From positions 186,001 through 250,000 of the forward strand of contig PHAR01000002.1 of NCBI GenBank assembly GCA_002840405.1: a stretch of DNA of 64,000 bases, in the 5' to 3' direction. Shown one piece after another: positions 19,462-28,284 of the stretch; position 1 is the stretch's first letter; every line of letters starts with the position of its first letter. A model generated the notes under the pieces. The model was not told the DNA's origin and did no database searches. It saw nothing but the letters and a program-made list of their open reading frames with translations. This DNA is from Deltaproteobacteria bacterium HGW-Deltaproteobacteria-8. Lineage in GTDB: Bacteria; Desulfobacterota; Desulfovibrionia; Desulfovibrionales; Desulfovibrionaceae. The position numbers were made by a program, and so were the translations under genes.

Positions 19462-21077
19462 GGCGTGTGCTCCTTGAGGACGTGTGGAAGTGTATGGGCG
19501 ATCTCCGAAGCGAGGTTGCCACGGACCGGAAAGTCGTTCGCCAGGGCCAGGCCGCAGAGCCCGTGCCAGTATACGCCGAGGCAGGCCGCGTGCAGCGGGT
19601 TGATGCCGCGTGCCAGGATCGCCGCGATGACCCCGGCCAGCACATCGCCGGAACCGCCCACGGCCAGATTCGGCGCCACGATGGGGGAGAGGTGCAAGAG
19701 TTCGCCCTGGCCCACCAGCGTGCCCGCGCCCTTGAGCGTCAGCACCTGGGGGTGCTTGGCCAGGAAGCGGTGCGCGGCTGTGACGCGGTCGGCCTGGACC
19801 TCGCCCATGCCCATGCCGAGCAGCCGTGCCATCTCGCCGGGGTGCGGGGTGAGCACGGAGTCATCGGGCAGGTCGCTCATGAGCGCCGGGTTCTGGGCCA
19901 GGTGGTAGAGGGCGTCGGCGTCATAGATGCACGGGTTGGCCCAGCCCTTGTCAAAGGCCTGGGCAAAGGCCTTGGGGAACAGGGCCAGGAAGTCTGCGGC
20001 CTCCTTGTTGCGGCCAAGGCCCGGACCGATGACCACGCAGTCGTAGCGGCCCAGGGACGGCAGCAGGGAGTCCAGGCAATCCGGGCTCCAGGTGGTTCCC
20101 TGGCCCAGGCCCACGGCCATGATGTCCGGCAGGCCGGCCTTGACCTCGGGCAAAACGCCTCGCGGGCAGCCCACGGTGACCAGCCCGGCCCCGGCGCGCA
20201 GCGCGCCCAGGGCGCAGAGCTGTGCCGCCCCGGTGAGGCCCTCGCTGCCGCCCAGCACCAGCACATGCCCGGCCCGGCCCTTGTGCAGCTCCGCCGCCGG
20301 GGGTGGAAGCAGCTCGAAGAGGCGCTCCGTGAGCAGCACCTGGCGCGGGGGCGAGGCCTCGGTCACGGTGCGCGGGATGCCGATGGCGCGTGGGATCAGG
20401 GTGCCGACATAGGGCGCGGCCAGGGGCAGGGCGCAGCCCAGCTTGGGGGCGTGGAAGGCCACGGTGACGTCTGCGCGCACGGCCTGGGGCCGTGGCTGGC
20501 CCGTGAGCCCGTCCAGGCCGGAGGGCGTGTCCAGGGCCAGGACGAAGCAGCTTTCGCCCAGGCTGTTCATGGCCTGCACCAGGGCCAGCGCCTCGGTCGT
20601 GAGTTCACCGCTGAAGCCCGTGCCCACGAGCCCGTCCACCAGGATGTCTGGGGCCTGGCCGTTGCACAGGGCGGACTTGGCGCGTCCGGCGGGCAGGTGG
20701 CGGCAGGCCGCGCCCGCGCGCCGGGCCAGGTCCAGGTGGTAGCGGGCCGCCCCGCGATAGCCTGAAACCGGGCGGGTGTGCAGCACGAGAGGTTCAGCCC
20801 CTTCGTCGAGCAGCCTGCGGGCCAGCACAAAGGCGTCGCCGCCGTTGTTGCCGCCGCCAGCCACCAGGAGCACCCGTGCGCCGGAAAGCGGACCAAAGGC
20901 CTCGCGCAGGACGCTGAGCGCCTCGGCCCCGGCGTTCTCCATGAGCAGCTCGGCCTTGAGGCCGAAGTCCTGGATGGCTCTCCTGTCCCAGGCGGCCATT
21001 TCGGCCGGCGTGGGCAACGGGTCGAACAACTCCAGCGTGTTGGAACAGGTATGTCGTGTCAGCGCGGAATGGTGCAT
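19455..21077 (-). CDS. nnr: Bifunctional NAD(P)H-hydrate epimerase / ADP-dependent dehydratase
   Basis: Repairs damaged NAD(P)H hydrates. The N-terminal YjeF epimerase domain (about residues 20-230) has RAIQDFGLKAELLMENAG, VAGGGNNGGDAFV and ALDTPSGLDG. The C-terminal ribokinase-fold dehydratase (about 250-535) has VLVLGGSEGLTGAAQL, CVVIGPGLGRN, LTPHPGEMARLLG and VGGSGDVLAGVIAAI. At 540 aa both halves are complete. ATG 21077 has a GAGG-rich Shine-Dalgarno; an earlier in-frame methionine is less well supported. It follows acpS with 63 nt between. Confidence 0.93.
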   Translation of the reverse strand: MHHSALTRHTCSNTLELFDPLPTPAEMAAWDRRAIQDFGLKAELLMENAGAEALSVLREAFGPLSGARVLLVAGGGNNGGDAFVLARRLLDEGAEPLVLHTRPVSGYRGAARYHLDLARRAGAACRHLPAGRAKSALCNGQAPDILVDGLVGTGFSGELTTEALALVQAMNSLGESCFVLALDTPSGLDGLTGQPRPQAVRADVTVAFHAPKLGCALPLAAPYVGTLIPRAIGIPRTVTEASPPRQVLLTERLFELLPPPAAELHKGRAGHVLVLGGSEGLTGAAQLCALGALRAGAGLVTVGCPRGVLPEVKAGLPDIMAVGLGQGTTWSPDCLDSLLPSLGRYDCVVIGPGLGRNKEAADFLALFPKAFAQAFDKGWANPCIYDADALYHLAQNPALMSDLPDDSVLTPHPGEMARLLGMGMGEVQADRVTAAHRFLAKHPQVLTLKGAGTLVGQGELLHLSPIVAPNLAVGGSGDVLAGVIAAILARGINPLHAACLGVYWHGLCGLALANDFPVRGNLASEIAHTLPHVLKEHTPC

Positions 21078-21140
21078 TGCTGGCCTCCTCAGGGGCACGC
21101 GAAAGGATCTGGCCGTGCTCTGTCCATGTTCGGACGAAGA

Positions 21141-21521
21141 CTAGGCGGCACCCTCCAGGATCACGGTGGCGGCGGCGATGTCGCGGCCGTGGGTCAGAGA
21201 GATATGCATCTTCTCTACGCCCATTGCGCTGGCGATTTCAAGGGCTTTGCCGTGCAGACGCAATTGCGGTGCGCCCGAGGGCAGGTTCACGACCTCGATG
21301 CTGGTCTGGGTCACGCCCTGGGCGAAGCCCGTGCCCAGGGCCTTGGCGGCGGCCTCCTTGGCGGCGAAACGGGCAGCCACGTATGACGCGGGGTCGTTCG
21401 CAGGCATCCCGGCGGCCTCGGCCTCGGTGAGCACGCGCCGGATGAAGCGCTCGCCGAAGCGAGCCAGGGAATCGCGGATGCGGGGGATCTCCGCCACATC
21501 AAGTCCCAGTCCCAGGATCAC
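21141..21521 (-). CDS. acpS: Holo-[acyl-carrier-protein] synthase
   Basis: Transfers 4'-phosphopantetheine from CoA to acyl carrier protein. The 126-aa sequence has the two signature motifs: [11 protein letters not shown] near the start (metal-binding Asp) and [14 protein letters not shown] in the middle, plus the C-terminal [16 protein letters not shown]. The start is GTG 21521. It lies 9 nt after pdxJ, a pdxJ-acpS pairing that recurs in many proteobacteria. Confidence 0.95.
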   Translation of the reverse strand: MILGLGLDVAEIPRIRDSLARFGERFIRRVLTEAEAAGMPANDPASYVAARFAAKEAAAKALGTGFAQGVTQTSIEVVNLPSGAPQLRLHGKALEIASAMGVEKMHISLTHGRDIAAATVILEGAA

Positions 21522-21530
21522 GCGCCCCCC

Positions 21531-22256
21531 TTAGTCCACGAAGCCGCGCACGATGTCCGCCATGTCGCGGGTGGCCTGGCGCAGGCCGATATACGCGGCG
21601 CGGGAGATGATGCTGTGGCCGATGGAGTATTCACAGATGCCCGGCACCCGTGCGAAAGGCAAAATGTTGACGTAGTTGAGCCCGTGGCCCAGGTTGACCT
21701 TGAGGCCCAGGCCCTGGGCGTGGCTGATTCCGGTGAGGAGCTTTTCCAGCTCGGCCTGGCGCGAGGCCTGACTCACGGCGTCGGCGTAGTGCCCGGTGTG
21801 GATCTCGATGAACTGCGCGCCGGTGTGGCTGGCGGCCTCGATCTGGGCCGGGTCGGCGTCGATGAACAGGCTGGCCTCGATGTCCTGGGCGATGAGCGGG
21901 GCCAGGTAGGCCGAGAGCTCGCCCTCGCGGCCCACGCAGTTGAGGCCACCCTCGGTGGTCAGCTCCTGGCGCTTTTCCGGCACCAGGCACACGGTGTCCG
22001 GCCGCAGGCGCAGGGCGATGTCCTGCATCTCGGCCGTGGCGGCCATCTCCAGGTTCAGCTTGGTGTTCACGGTGCGGCGCAGGACCTCCACGTCGCGGTC
22101 CTGGATGTGCCTGCGGTCCTCGCGCAGGTGCACGATGATGCCGGCGGCCCCGCCGAGTTCGGCCTCATGGGCTCCCAGGACGGGGTCGGGCTCCTGGCCC
22201 AGGCGGGCCTGGCGCAGGGTGGCGATGTGGTCGACGTTGACGCAGAGCAGCGGCAT
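21531..22256 (-). CDS. pdxJ: Pyridoxine 5'-phosphate synthase
   Basis: Makes PNP from 3-amino-1-hydroxyacetone phosphate and deoxyxylulose phosphate in vitamin B6 synthesis. It starts [20 protein letters not shown], then [46 protein letters not shown] and the C-terminal NVGHG-like [12 protein letters not shown] and [13 protein letters not shown] 22256 has AAGGAGG upstream; 241 aa is the normal length. It is the first gene of the minus-strand operon that runs to the metallo-hydrolase at 14.8 kb. Confidence 0.96.
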   Translation of the reverse strand: MPLLCVNVDHIATLRQARLGQEPDPVLGAHEAELGGAAGIIVHLREDRRHIQDRDVEVLRRTVNTKLNLEMAATAEMQDIALRLRPDTVCLVPEKRQELTTEGGLNCVGREGELSAYLAPLIAQDIEASLFIDADPAQIEAASHTGAQFIEIHTGHYADAVSQASRQAELEKLLTGISHAQGLGLKVNLGHGLNYVNILPFARVPGICEYSIGHSIISRAAYIGLRQATRDMADIVRGFVD

Positions 22257-22352
22257 GCATACCTCCAAGGATTGCTTGAACAACCGGAATATTACGCCTT
22301 CCGTGGGGCAAAGGCAACCGTGGGCAGGCTTGGCGCGGCGGCGGCCCGCTCG

Positions 22353-22381
22353 TTGACATCAGGCCGGGGGGAAGGTACCCA
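22353..22381 (+). promoter_or_regulatory. Possible promoter of ugd
   Basis: A perfect TTGACA (22353-22358) is followed after 17 nt by TACCCA (22376-22381), about 42 nt upstream of the ugd start. The -10 is poor, so this is only a candidate. Confidence 0.35.
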
Positions 22382-22423
22382 AAGCGGCTGATAATCACGG
22401 CTTCAGCCCTGCGAGGAGAATCT

Positions 22424-23761
22424 ATGAACGTCTGCATCGTCGGCACCGGGTACGTTGGCCTGGTCACCGCGGCCTGTCTTTCGGAAATGGGCAACCATGT
22501 GCGTTGCGTGGACAAGAGCCCGCAAGTCGTGGAGACCCTGCGCGCCGGACGTATCCACATCTTCGAGCCCGGGCTTGAGGAACTGGTGCGCCGCAACTGC
22601 GCCGAGGGCCGCCTGACCTTCACCACCAGCCTGGCCGAGGGCCTGTCCTCCGGCGGGGCCGACGCCGAGTTCGCCTTTGTCTGCGTGGGCACGCCGTCTG
22701 GTGACGACGGGGTCTGCGACCTCTGCTTCGTCGATGCCGTGGCCGGGGAGATCGGCCGCATGGTGAGCGCCCCGCTCATCGTGGTCAACAAGTCCACCGT
22801 GCCCGTGGGCACCGCCGACCGCGTGCGCGCCATCATCACGCGTGAGCTGGCAGCGCGCGGGGCTGCGGTCGAGTTCGACGTGGTCTCCAACCCGGAGTTT
22901 CTCAAGGAGGGCGACGCGGTGCAGGACTTCATGAAGCCCGACCGCGTCATCGTGGGCACCGAGAACCCCAAGAGCGCGGAGATGCTCAAAGCCCTGTACG
23001 CGCCTTTTGCCCGCAGCCGCGAGAAGCTCATCATCATGGGCGTGCGCAGCGCGGAGATGACCAAGTACGCGGCCAACTGCATGCTGGCCACCAAGATCAG
23101 CTTCATCAACGAGGTGGCCAACATCTGCGAGCGCGTGGGCGCGGACGTCTCCGAGGTGCGCCTCGGCATCGGCAGCGACCACCGCATCGGCTACGACTTC
23201 ATCTACCCCGGCGTGGGCTACGGCGGCTCCTGCTTCCCCAAGGACGTGAAGGCCTTTCTGGCCACCGCGCGTGAGGCCGGCTACGAGGCCGGGCTCATCA
23301 ACGCCGTGGACGAGGTCAACGCCCGGCAGAAGACCGTGCTGGCCGCAAAGATCCTGGCCCACTTCGCGCCCCTGGGCGGCGTGGCCGGGCGCACCCTGGC
23401 CCTGTGGGGCCTGGCCTTCAAGGCCAACACCGACGACATCCGCGAGGCCCCGGCCTTTGACATCATCCGCGAGCTGACCGCAGTCGGCATGCGCGTCAAG
23501 GCCTTTGACCCGGTGGCGGCCGAGCGCGCCCAGGCCGAGCTCTCCGGAAACGCCCTGGTGGAGCTGGTGAGCGCCCAGTACGACGCCTTGATAGGAGCCG
23601 ATGTCCTGGCCGTGGTCACGGACTGGAACCAGTTCCGCAACCCGGACTTCGCGGGCATCGCCCGGCAGCTTGCCGAGCCGGTGATCTTTGACGGCCGCAA
23701 CCTGTACTCTCGCTCGCTTTTGTCGCGCTTCGGCCTCAGGCACTACGGCATCGGCCGCTAG
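22424..23761 (+). CDS. ugd: UDP-glucose 6-dehydrogenase
   Basis: Oxidises UDP-glucose to UDP-glucuronate for surface polysaccharide. It has the N-terminal NAD motif CIVGTGYVGLVTAACL, STVPVGTAD, SNPEFLKEGDAV, the catalytic-cysteine loop GYGGSCFPKDVKA and the C-terminal LWGLAFKANTDDIREAP. At 445 aa it is complete. ATG 22424 follows CGAGGAG. It is divergent from pdxJ and convergent with the next gene, so it appears monocistronic. Confidence 0.95.
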   Translation: MNVCIVGTGYVGLVTAACLSEMGNHVRCVDKSPQVVETLRAGRIHIFEPGLEELVRRNCAEGRLTFTTSLAEGLSSGGADAEFAFVCVGTPSGDDGVCDLCFVDAVAGEIGRMVSAPLIVVNKSTVPVGTADRVRAIITRELAARGAAVEFDVVSNPEFLKEGDAVQDFMKPDRVIVGTENPKSAEMLKALYAPFARSREKLIIMGVRSAEMTKYAANCMLATKISFINEVANICERVGADVSEVRLGIGSDHRIGYDFIYPGVGYGGSCFPKDVKAFLATAREAGYEAGLINAVDEVNARQKTVLAAKILAHFAPLGGVAGRTLALWGLAFKANTDDIREAPAFDIIRELTAVGMRVKAFDPVAAERAQAELSGNALVELVSAQYDALIGADVLAVVTDWNQFRNPDFAGIARQLAEPVIFDGRNLYSRSLLSRFGLRHYGIGR

Positions 23762-23772
23762 GGCCTCGGTCG

Positions 23773-24816
23773 TTAGAAGCTTGGGCGCTGGAGCCCGCCG
23801 CCCGGCAGCGCCGGGTGCGTCACCGGATGCGTACGGCCGCGCCCGTCGCGCCAGGACGTGAGGCGTCCTGCGCTGTCGAGGATGGCCGTGAACTCGGCGA
23901 ACACCGGCGAGTCGCCATGCAGGGCGCGCAGCACCGGGCCGGAGTTCAGGAAGCTGGCGTCCCCGAAACGCGTGGCGTGTTCCCCCTCCGGCGCGGGCGC
24001 GGTCTCGGCATAGGGGAATTCCGCGAACCAGGCGAAGGTGCCGAAGATGCTGGCTTCTTTGCCCAGCCGCCGCAGCTCCGCGCGGTCCGCGCGCTTCAGG
24101 TGCTGCACCGGGTAGGGCGCGGCGATGTCGAGCGGGTTGGCCGTGGTCACCAGCATGTCCGGCCCATTTTCCACCACCACCTTCCAATAGTACGGGGCCA
24201 GGGCGTCCGGGGTCACGGCCACATGGTCGAAAGCCTGGCCGCGCCGGGCCAGCAGTTCCTGGTAGCGGGCCTGCATGTCCAGGCGCAGGGCCACGCCAAA
24301 GGCCGGGTACAGGACCAGCAGGCCCAAGCCAAGGATGGCCAGCCGCGTCCTGCGCTGTTCCGGTCGCCCGGACTTGGCGCGCGCCAGAAAGGCCAGGGCC
24401 AAAAGACTCAAGGTGAAGAAGGGGTCGATGACGTAGAGGCCTTCCACGCTCACGCGCGCATCCGAGAAGGGCGCGAAGAGCTGCGTGCCGAAGGCCGTGA
24501 CCACGTCCAGGAACAGGTGCCCGGCCAGGCTTAAGGCTGCGGCCAGGAAGCCTGTCCAGAGCGGCACCTTTGCTCCGAGCCTGCGTGCCGCCCAGGCCAG
24601 CAGCAGGGCCAGGAAGGGCAGGGCGAACAGGGAGTGGGTCAGGCCCCGGTGATACAAAAGGAAGTACTCCGGGTTTATCCAGCGCACGACGACGTCCAGG
24701 TCCGGGCAGGTGGCGGCCACGGCGCAGAGTGCGGTCAGGCCGCGCGGGTTGCCGAGGCGGGCGCGCAGAGCCTGGGCCGTGAGCAGTCCGGCCGCCAGGT
24801 GGGTGACGGGTTCCAT
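23773..24816 (-). CDS. YdjM-like metal-dependent membrane hydrolase family protein
   Basis: 347 aa with several hydrophobic helices in the N-terminal half. Conserved features of the YdjM family (PF04307) are MEPVTHLAAGLLTA, ATCPDLDVVVR, YHRGLTHSLFALPF and LAGHLFLDVVTAFGTQLFAPFSD, which carry His/Asp residues thought to bind metal at the membrane. The C-terminal 150 residues form a soluble domain without clear identity. Biochemical function in this family is poorly established. It ends 12 nt from the ugd stop, convergent with it. Confidence 0.82.
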   Translation of the reverse strand: MEPVTHLAAGLLTAQALRARLGNPRGLTALCAVAATCPDLDVVVRWINPEYFLLYHRGLTHSLFALPFLALLLAWAARRLGAKVPLWTGFLAAALSLAGHLFLDVVTAFGTQLFAPFSDARVSVEGLYVIDPFFTLSLLALAFLARAKSGRPEQRRTRLAILGLGLLVLYPAFGVALRLDMQARYQELLARRGQAFDHVAVTPDALAPYYWKVVVENGPDMLVTTANPLDIAAPYPVQHLKRADRAELRRLGKEASIFGTFAWFAEFPYAETAPAPEGEHATRFGDASFLNSGPVLRALHGDSPVFAEFTAILDSAGRLTSWRDGRGRTHPVTHPALPGGGLQRPSF

Positions 24817-24862
24817 GGGCGTTTCCTACCACCGCGCCGGGGGGATGCCAAGCGCGTGGTTG

Positions 24863-24891
24863 TTGACCTTGGGCGCAATGGCGGGTAATTC
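24863..24891 (+). promoter_or_regulatory. Probable promoter of psd-pssA
   Basis: TTGACC (24863-24868), a 17-nt spacer and TAATTC (24886-24891), 45 nt upstream of psd. Spacing is ideal and both boxes are near consensus. Confidence 0.55.
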
Positions 24892-24935
24892 CCCAGGACC
24901 GGAAAGCGATCACGACCACAAGGAGACCAAAGCGC

Positions 24936-25574
24936 ATGCGCAAACCGACCATCGGACTGAGCCTGGAGGGCCTGCCCTCCATCGGCCTCTCGGCTTTCGC
25001 CACCATTGTCTTCGCGGCCATGGGGTGGTGGCTTTTGGCCCTGATCCTGCTCGTGGTCACCGGCTTTGTGGTGCATTTCTTCCGCGATCCCGAGCGCGTG
25101 ACCCCGGAGGACCTGGACGCCGTGGTTTCCCCGGCGGACGGCCGCGTCTGCAAGGTGGACTTTGCGCCGGACCCCGTCAGCGGGCAGATCCGCCAGGTCG
25201 TGTGCGTGTTCATGAACGTCGTCGACGTGCACGTGAACCGCGCCCCTGTTGAAGGCAGCGTGGAGCTCATCCGCTACATCCCCGGCAAGTTCTTCAACGC
25301 CAGCCTGGACAAGGCAAGCACGGACAACGAGCGCAACATCGTGGTCCTGGGCCGGGGCGCGGAGCGCTTCACCGTGGTGCAGATCGCGGGACTCATCGCG
25401 CGGCGCATCGTGTGCTGGTCCGAGCCTGGGGACATCCTGCGCCGGGGTGAGCGCTTCGGTCTGATCAAGTTCGGGTCCAGAGTTGACCTCTACCTGCCCG
25501 ACGGCTATGCTGTGAAGGTGTACGTGGGCGAAACCGTCCGCGCAGGCGAGACGGCAATCGCCGTCCGCAAGTAG
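24936..25574 (+). CDS. psd: Phosphatidylserine decarboxylase (short, archaeal-type)
   Basis: Converts phosphatidylserine to phosphatidylethanolamine at the inner membrane. 212 aa with a hydrophobic N-terminal hairpin (about residues 14-44), VVSPADGRVC, NVVDVHVNRAPVEG, GKFFNASLDKAS and NERN. The self-cleavage site is the GS of KFGSRVDLYLP near residue 180, whose serine becomes the pyruvoyl group. ATG 24936 has AAGGAG upstream. The substrate-making enzyme pssA follows 27 nt downstream, so the two steps are one operon. Confidence 0.94.
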   Translation: MRKPTIGLSLEGLPSIGLSAFATIVFAAMGWWLLALILLVVTGFVVHFFRDPERVTPEDLDAVVSPADGRVCKVDFAPDPVSGQIRQVVCVFMNVVDVHVNRAPVEGSVELIRYIPGKFFNASLDKASTDNERNIVVLGRGAERFTVVQIAGLIARRIVCWSEPGDILRRGERFGLIKFGSRVDLYLPDGYAVKVYVGETVRAGETAIAVRK

Positions 25575-25601
25575 TTCAAGCCGGGGCAACCTGGGAGTCG
25601 T

Positions 25602-26369
25602 ATGGTCAAGGAAAGGGCATTGCCGCGTCACAAGGGCGTGTACATCCTGCCGAACCTGTTCACCACCGCGAGCCTGTTTTTGGGCTTCATGGGGATGATC
25701 TGGGCCATTGAGGGCCTGTACGAGTACTCTGCCCTGTGCATCCTGGGGTCGTGCCTCTTCGACGGCCTGGACGGCAAGGTGGCCCGGCTCACCAACACCA
25801 CCAGCGAGTTCGGGGTGCAGTTCGACTCCCTGGCCGACCTCGTGGCCTTTGGCGCCACCCCGGCGCTGACCGTGTACCTTTGGCAGTTGCACACCTTTGG
25901 CACCCTGGGGCTCATGGCCTCCTTTCTGCTTATCGCCTGCGGGGCGCTCAGGCTCGCGCGCTTCAACGTGCAGTCTTCGGTGACGAGCAAGAAATTTTTC
26001 GTGGGCCTGCCCATCCCGGCCCAGGCCAGCACCCTGGCCACGCTCATTCTCTTTGCCCCGAACCTGCCGGAAAAATTGATCGTCGACGTGCTGCCCACAG
26101 TCTGTCTGGTCCTGGTGTATGTGTTGTCCTTTCTCATGGTCAGCACCATGCGCTACGCCTCTTTCAAGGAGTACGGGTTCATCAAGGCCCACCCCTTCAG
26201 CTCCATGGTCACGGTGATCCTGCTCTTCGTCATGGTGGCCTCGCGCCCCAAGATGCTGGGCTTCCTCTTCTTCCTGGGCTACATCATCTCCGGCCCCATC
26301 TACACCATGTTCATCCTCTCCCCCCGCAGTTCCAAGCTGGTATCGCCCAAGGAGACCCAGCAAGGCTGA
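25602..26369 (+). CDS. pssA: CDP-diacylglycerol--serine O-phosphatidyltransferase
   Basis: Makes phosphatidylserine from CDP-diacylglycerol and serine. The CDP-alcohol phosphatidyltransferase signature (DGxxARx8GxxxDxxxD type) is visible in DGLDGKVARL followed by EFGVQFDSLAD. 255 aa with about 7-8 membrane segments, consistent with the membrane-bound subclass. The start is ATG 25602. The gene supplies the substrate for Psd encoded just upstream. Downstream lies the leu leader region. Confidence 0.94.
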   Translation: MVKERALPRHKGVYILPNLFTTASLFLGFMGMIWAIEGLYEYSALCILGSCLFDGLDGKVARLTNTTSEFGVQFDSLADLVAFGATPALTVYLWQLHTFGTLGLMASFLLIACGALRLARFNVQSSVTSKKFFVGLPIPAQASTLATLILFAPNLPEKLIVDVLPTVCLVLVYVLSFLMVSTMRYASFKEYGFIKAHPFSSMVTVILLFVMVASRPKMLGFLFFLGYIISGPIYTMFILSPRSSKLVSPKETQQG

Positions 26370-26489
26370 GCCAGGGGCCGGGAATTTTTATCCGCCACCA
26401 GTTTTGACGCTGGACAAGGCGTGTGGGAACATGGCATTGAATTTGAGCGCGACCGTCCCTTTTGACTGGCCCGCGCAAAAGAGAACACG

Positions 26490-26579
26490 ATGAGCAATCG
26501 AACCATCCGCACCGAAATCCGCACCACGCTGCAAAGCGTCGCCCTAATCCTACGCGAGTCCCAGAAGGACTCCCTGTAG
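26490..26579 (+). CDS. Leucine leader peptide of the leu operon (29 aa)
   Basis: A short reading frame ATG 26490 to TAG 26579 encodes MSNRTIRTEIRTTLQSVALI followed by LRESQKDSL. Codons 19-21 are CTA-ATC-CTA; CTA is a rare leucine codon in this GC-rich DNA, the same trick used by the E. coli leu leader. Codons 18-30 themselves form the left and right arms of a terminator-like hairpin. It sits 151 nt upstream of leuA. The Shine-Dalgarno (AAGAGA) is weak. A TTGACG at 26404-26409 may be the -35 of its promoter. The assignment is inferred from position, codons and structure. Confidence 0.7.
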   Translation: MSNRTIRTEIRTTLQSVALILRESQKDSL

Positions 26580-26597
26580 GCCGGGCTTTTCTTTTTT
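26541..26597 (+). terminator. Attenuator hairpin and U-tract overlapping the leu leader peptide
   Basis: A stacked hairpin: GCCC (26541-26544) with GGGC (26583-26586), CCTAC (26549-26553) with GTAGG (26576-26580), and GAGTCC (26556-26561) with GGACTC (26567-26572) around a CAGAA loop. That is 15 bp with two small internal loops, followed directly by TTTTCTTTTTT (26587-26597). The left arm includes the CTA-ATC-CTA control codons, so a ribosome stalled there would prevent the hairpin forming. Confidence 0.72.
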
Positions 26598-26675
26598 CCC
26601 TCTCTTCTCTTTAAAAGTCCTCGGTCCAGGGAGCACCCTCTGGGACTTACCACGTGCGCGGGCATTCGCCCGCGC
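26557..26675 (+). promoter_or_regulatory. Alternative long-range pairing and leader hairpin before leuA
   Basis: The segment AGTCCCAGA (26557-26565) can pair with TCTGGGACT (26639-26647) and CTCCCTG (26570-26576) with CAGGGAG (26627-26633), a 16-bp long-range helix that excludes the attenuator hairpin. A separate 8-bp hairpin GCGCGGGC / GCCCGCGC with an ATTC loop follows at 26656-26675. The region from 26370 to 26730 holds no other gene. Its role in leuA control is inference. Confidence 0.5.
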
Positions 26676-26730
26676 GTATTGCCAGCAATTCAGTAAACAG
26701 ATAGGTTCCCAATCCACGTGAGGAGGATAT

Positions 26731-28284
26731 ATGTCAGACCGCGTGTACATTTTCGACACCACGCTGCGTGACGGCGAGCAGTCGCCCGGCGCCACCATGA
26801 ACCAGGAAGAGAAGGTCAGCCTCGCGCGCCAGCTCGAAGCCCTGGGTGTGGACATCATCGAGGCGGGCTTTCCCGCCGCAAGCCAGGGCGACTTCGAGTC
26901 TGTCCAGGCCATCGCCCGCTGCATCAAACACATCCAGGTTGCGGCCCTGTGCCGCGCCCTGACCAAGGACATCGACCGCGGCTGGGAGGCCATCCGGGAC
27001 GCCGCGCATCCGCGCATCCACACCTTCCTGGCCACCAGCGAAATCCACATGACGCACAAGCTGCGCAAGACGCGCGAGCAGGTGCTGGAGATGGCCGAGG
27101 CGGCCGTGAAGCACGCCGTCTGCCTGTGCCCCAACGTGGAGTTCTCGGCAGAGGACGCCTCGCGCTCGGACTGGGAATTCCTGGCCAAGGTCTGCGAGGT
27201 GGTCATCCGCGCCGGGGCCACCACCGTGAACATCCCGGATACCGTGGGCTACGCCCAGCCCTTTGAGTTCGGCGAGCTCATCACCTACCTTCTCAAGACC
27301 GTGCCCAATGCCAAGGACGCCGTGTTCAGCGTGCACTGCCACAACGACCTGGGCCTGGCCGTGGCCAACAGCCTCTCGGCCATCCGGGCCGGGGCGCGGC
27401 AAGCCGAGGTGACCCTCTGCGGCATCGGCGAGCGCGCGGGCAACGCCTCCCTTGAGGAGCTGGTCATGGCCCTGCACACCCGCCACGGGCTCTACCAGCT
27501 CGACTGCGGCGTCAAGACCGAGCAGCTCTACCCCTCCTGCCGCCGCCTCTCGCAGATCATCGGCCAGCCGATCCCGCCCTACAAGGCCATTGTCGGACCC
27601 AACGCCTTTGCCCACGAGTCCGGCATCCACCAGGACGGCATGCTGAAGAACCCGCTGACCTACGAGATCATGACGCCCGCGTCCGTGGGCCGCAAGGGCA
27701 CGGAAATGGTCATCGGCAAGCACTCCGGCAGCCACGCCATCAAGTCCAAGCTGACCGAGCTCGGCTACGCCCTGGACGACGCCCAGCTGGCCGTGGTCTT
27801 CGCTGCGGTGAAGGAGCTGGCAGACAAGAAGGAGCGTGTGTTCGACGAGGACGTCGAGGCGCTGGTCCTGGAGATGGTCTACCGCCGCCGCGACAAGTAC
27901 CGCCTGAAGGACATGAGCGTGTTCTCGGGCACGGGCGGGGTGCCGCCCCACGCGGCCATGGTCATGGAGATCCTGGACGGGGAAAAGGTGGCCGAGGTGC
28001 GTCGCCACTCGTCCTTTGGCGAGGGGCCTGTGGACGCTTTGTTCAAGTGCATCGGGGCCATGGTGGGCTACGCGCCCGCCCTGGACCGCTTCCAGATTAA
28101 CGCCGTCACCGGCGGCACGGACGCCCAGGCCACGGTGACCGTGCGCATCGAGCACGAAGGCAAGAAGTCCGTGGGTCGCGGCACCAACGAGGATATCCTT
28201 GTCGCCAGCGCCATGGCCTTTATCAACGCACTCAATCGTTTGGAGAAAATGAGGGAGGAGAAGAGCGAATGTCCCACAATTTAG
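26731..28284 (+). CDS. leuA: 2-isopropylmalate synthase
   Basis: Condenses 2-oxoisovalerate with acetyl-CoA, the first step of leucine synthesis. Motifs: IFDTTLRDGEQSPGATM, EAGFPAASQGDFE, SVHCHNDLGLAVANSLSA, CGIGERAGNASLEEL, HESGIHQDGMLK. The C-terminal regulatory domain (about residues 390-505) is present, so leucine feedback inhibition is expected. The 517-aa length is normal. ATG 26731 follows GAGGAGG. Its end overlaps leuC by 16 nt. Confidence 0.97.
   Translation: MSDRVYIFDTTLRDGEQSPGATMNQEEKVSLARQLEALGVDIIEAGFPAASQGDFESVQAIARCIKHIQVAALCRALTKDIDRGWEAIRDAAHPRIHTFLATSEIHMTHKLRKTREQVLEMAEAAVKHAVCLCPNVEFSAEDASRSDWEFLAKVCEVVIRAGATTVNIPDTVGYAQPFEFGELITYLLKTVPNAKDAVFSVHCHNDLGLAVANSLSAIRAGARQAEVTLCGIGERAGNASLEELVMALHTRHGLYQLDCGVKTEQLYPSCRRLSQIIGQPIPPYKAIVGPNAFAHESGIHQDGMLKNPLTYEIMTPASVGRKGTEMVIGKHSGSHAIKSKLTELGYALDDAQLAVVFAAVKELADKKERVFDEDVEALVLEMVYRRRDKYRLKDMSVFSGTGGVPPHAAMVMEILDGEKVAEVRRHSSFGEGPVDALFKCIGAMVGYAPALDRFQINAVTGGTDAQATVTVRIEHEGKKSVGRGTNEDILVASAMAFINALNRLEKMREEKSECPTI

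Noticed and set aside
22165-25270. Long minus-strand open frames opposite ugd and psd
   Set aside because: Open frames are expected opposite GC-rich genes; the plus-strand products have clear families and the minus translations have none.
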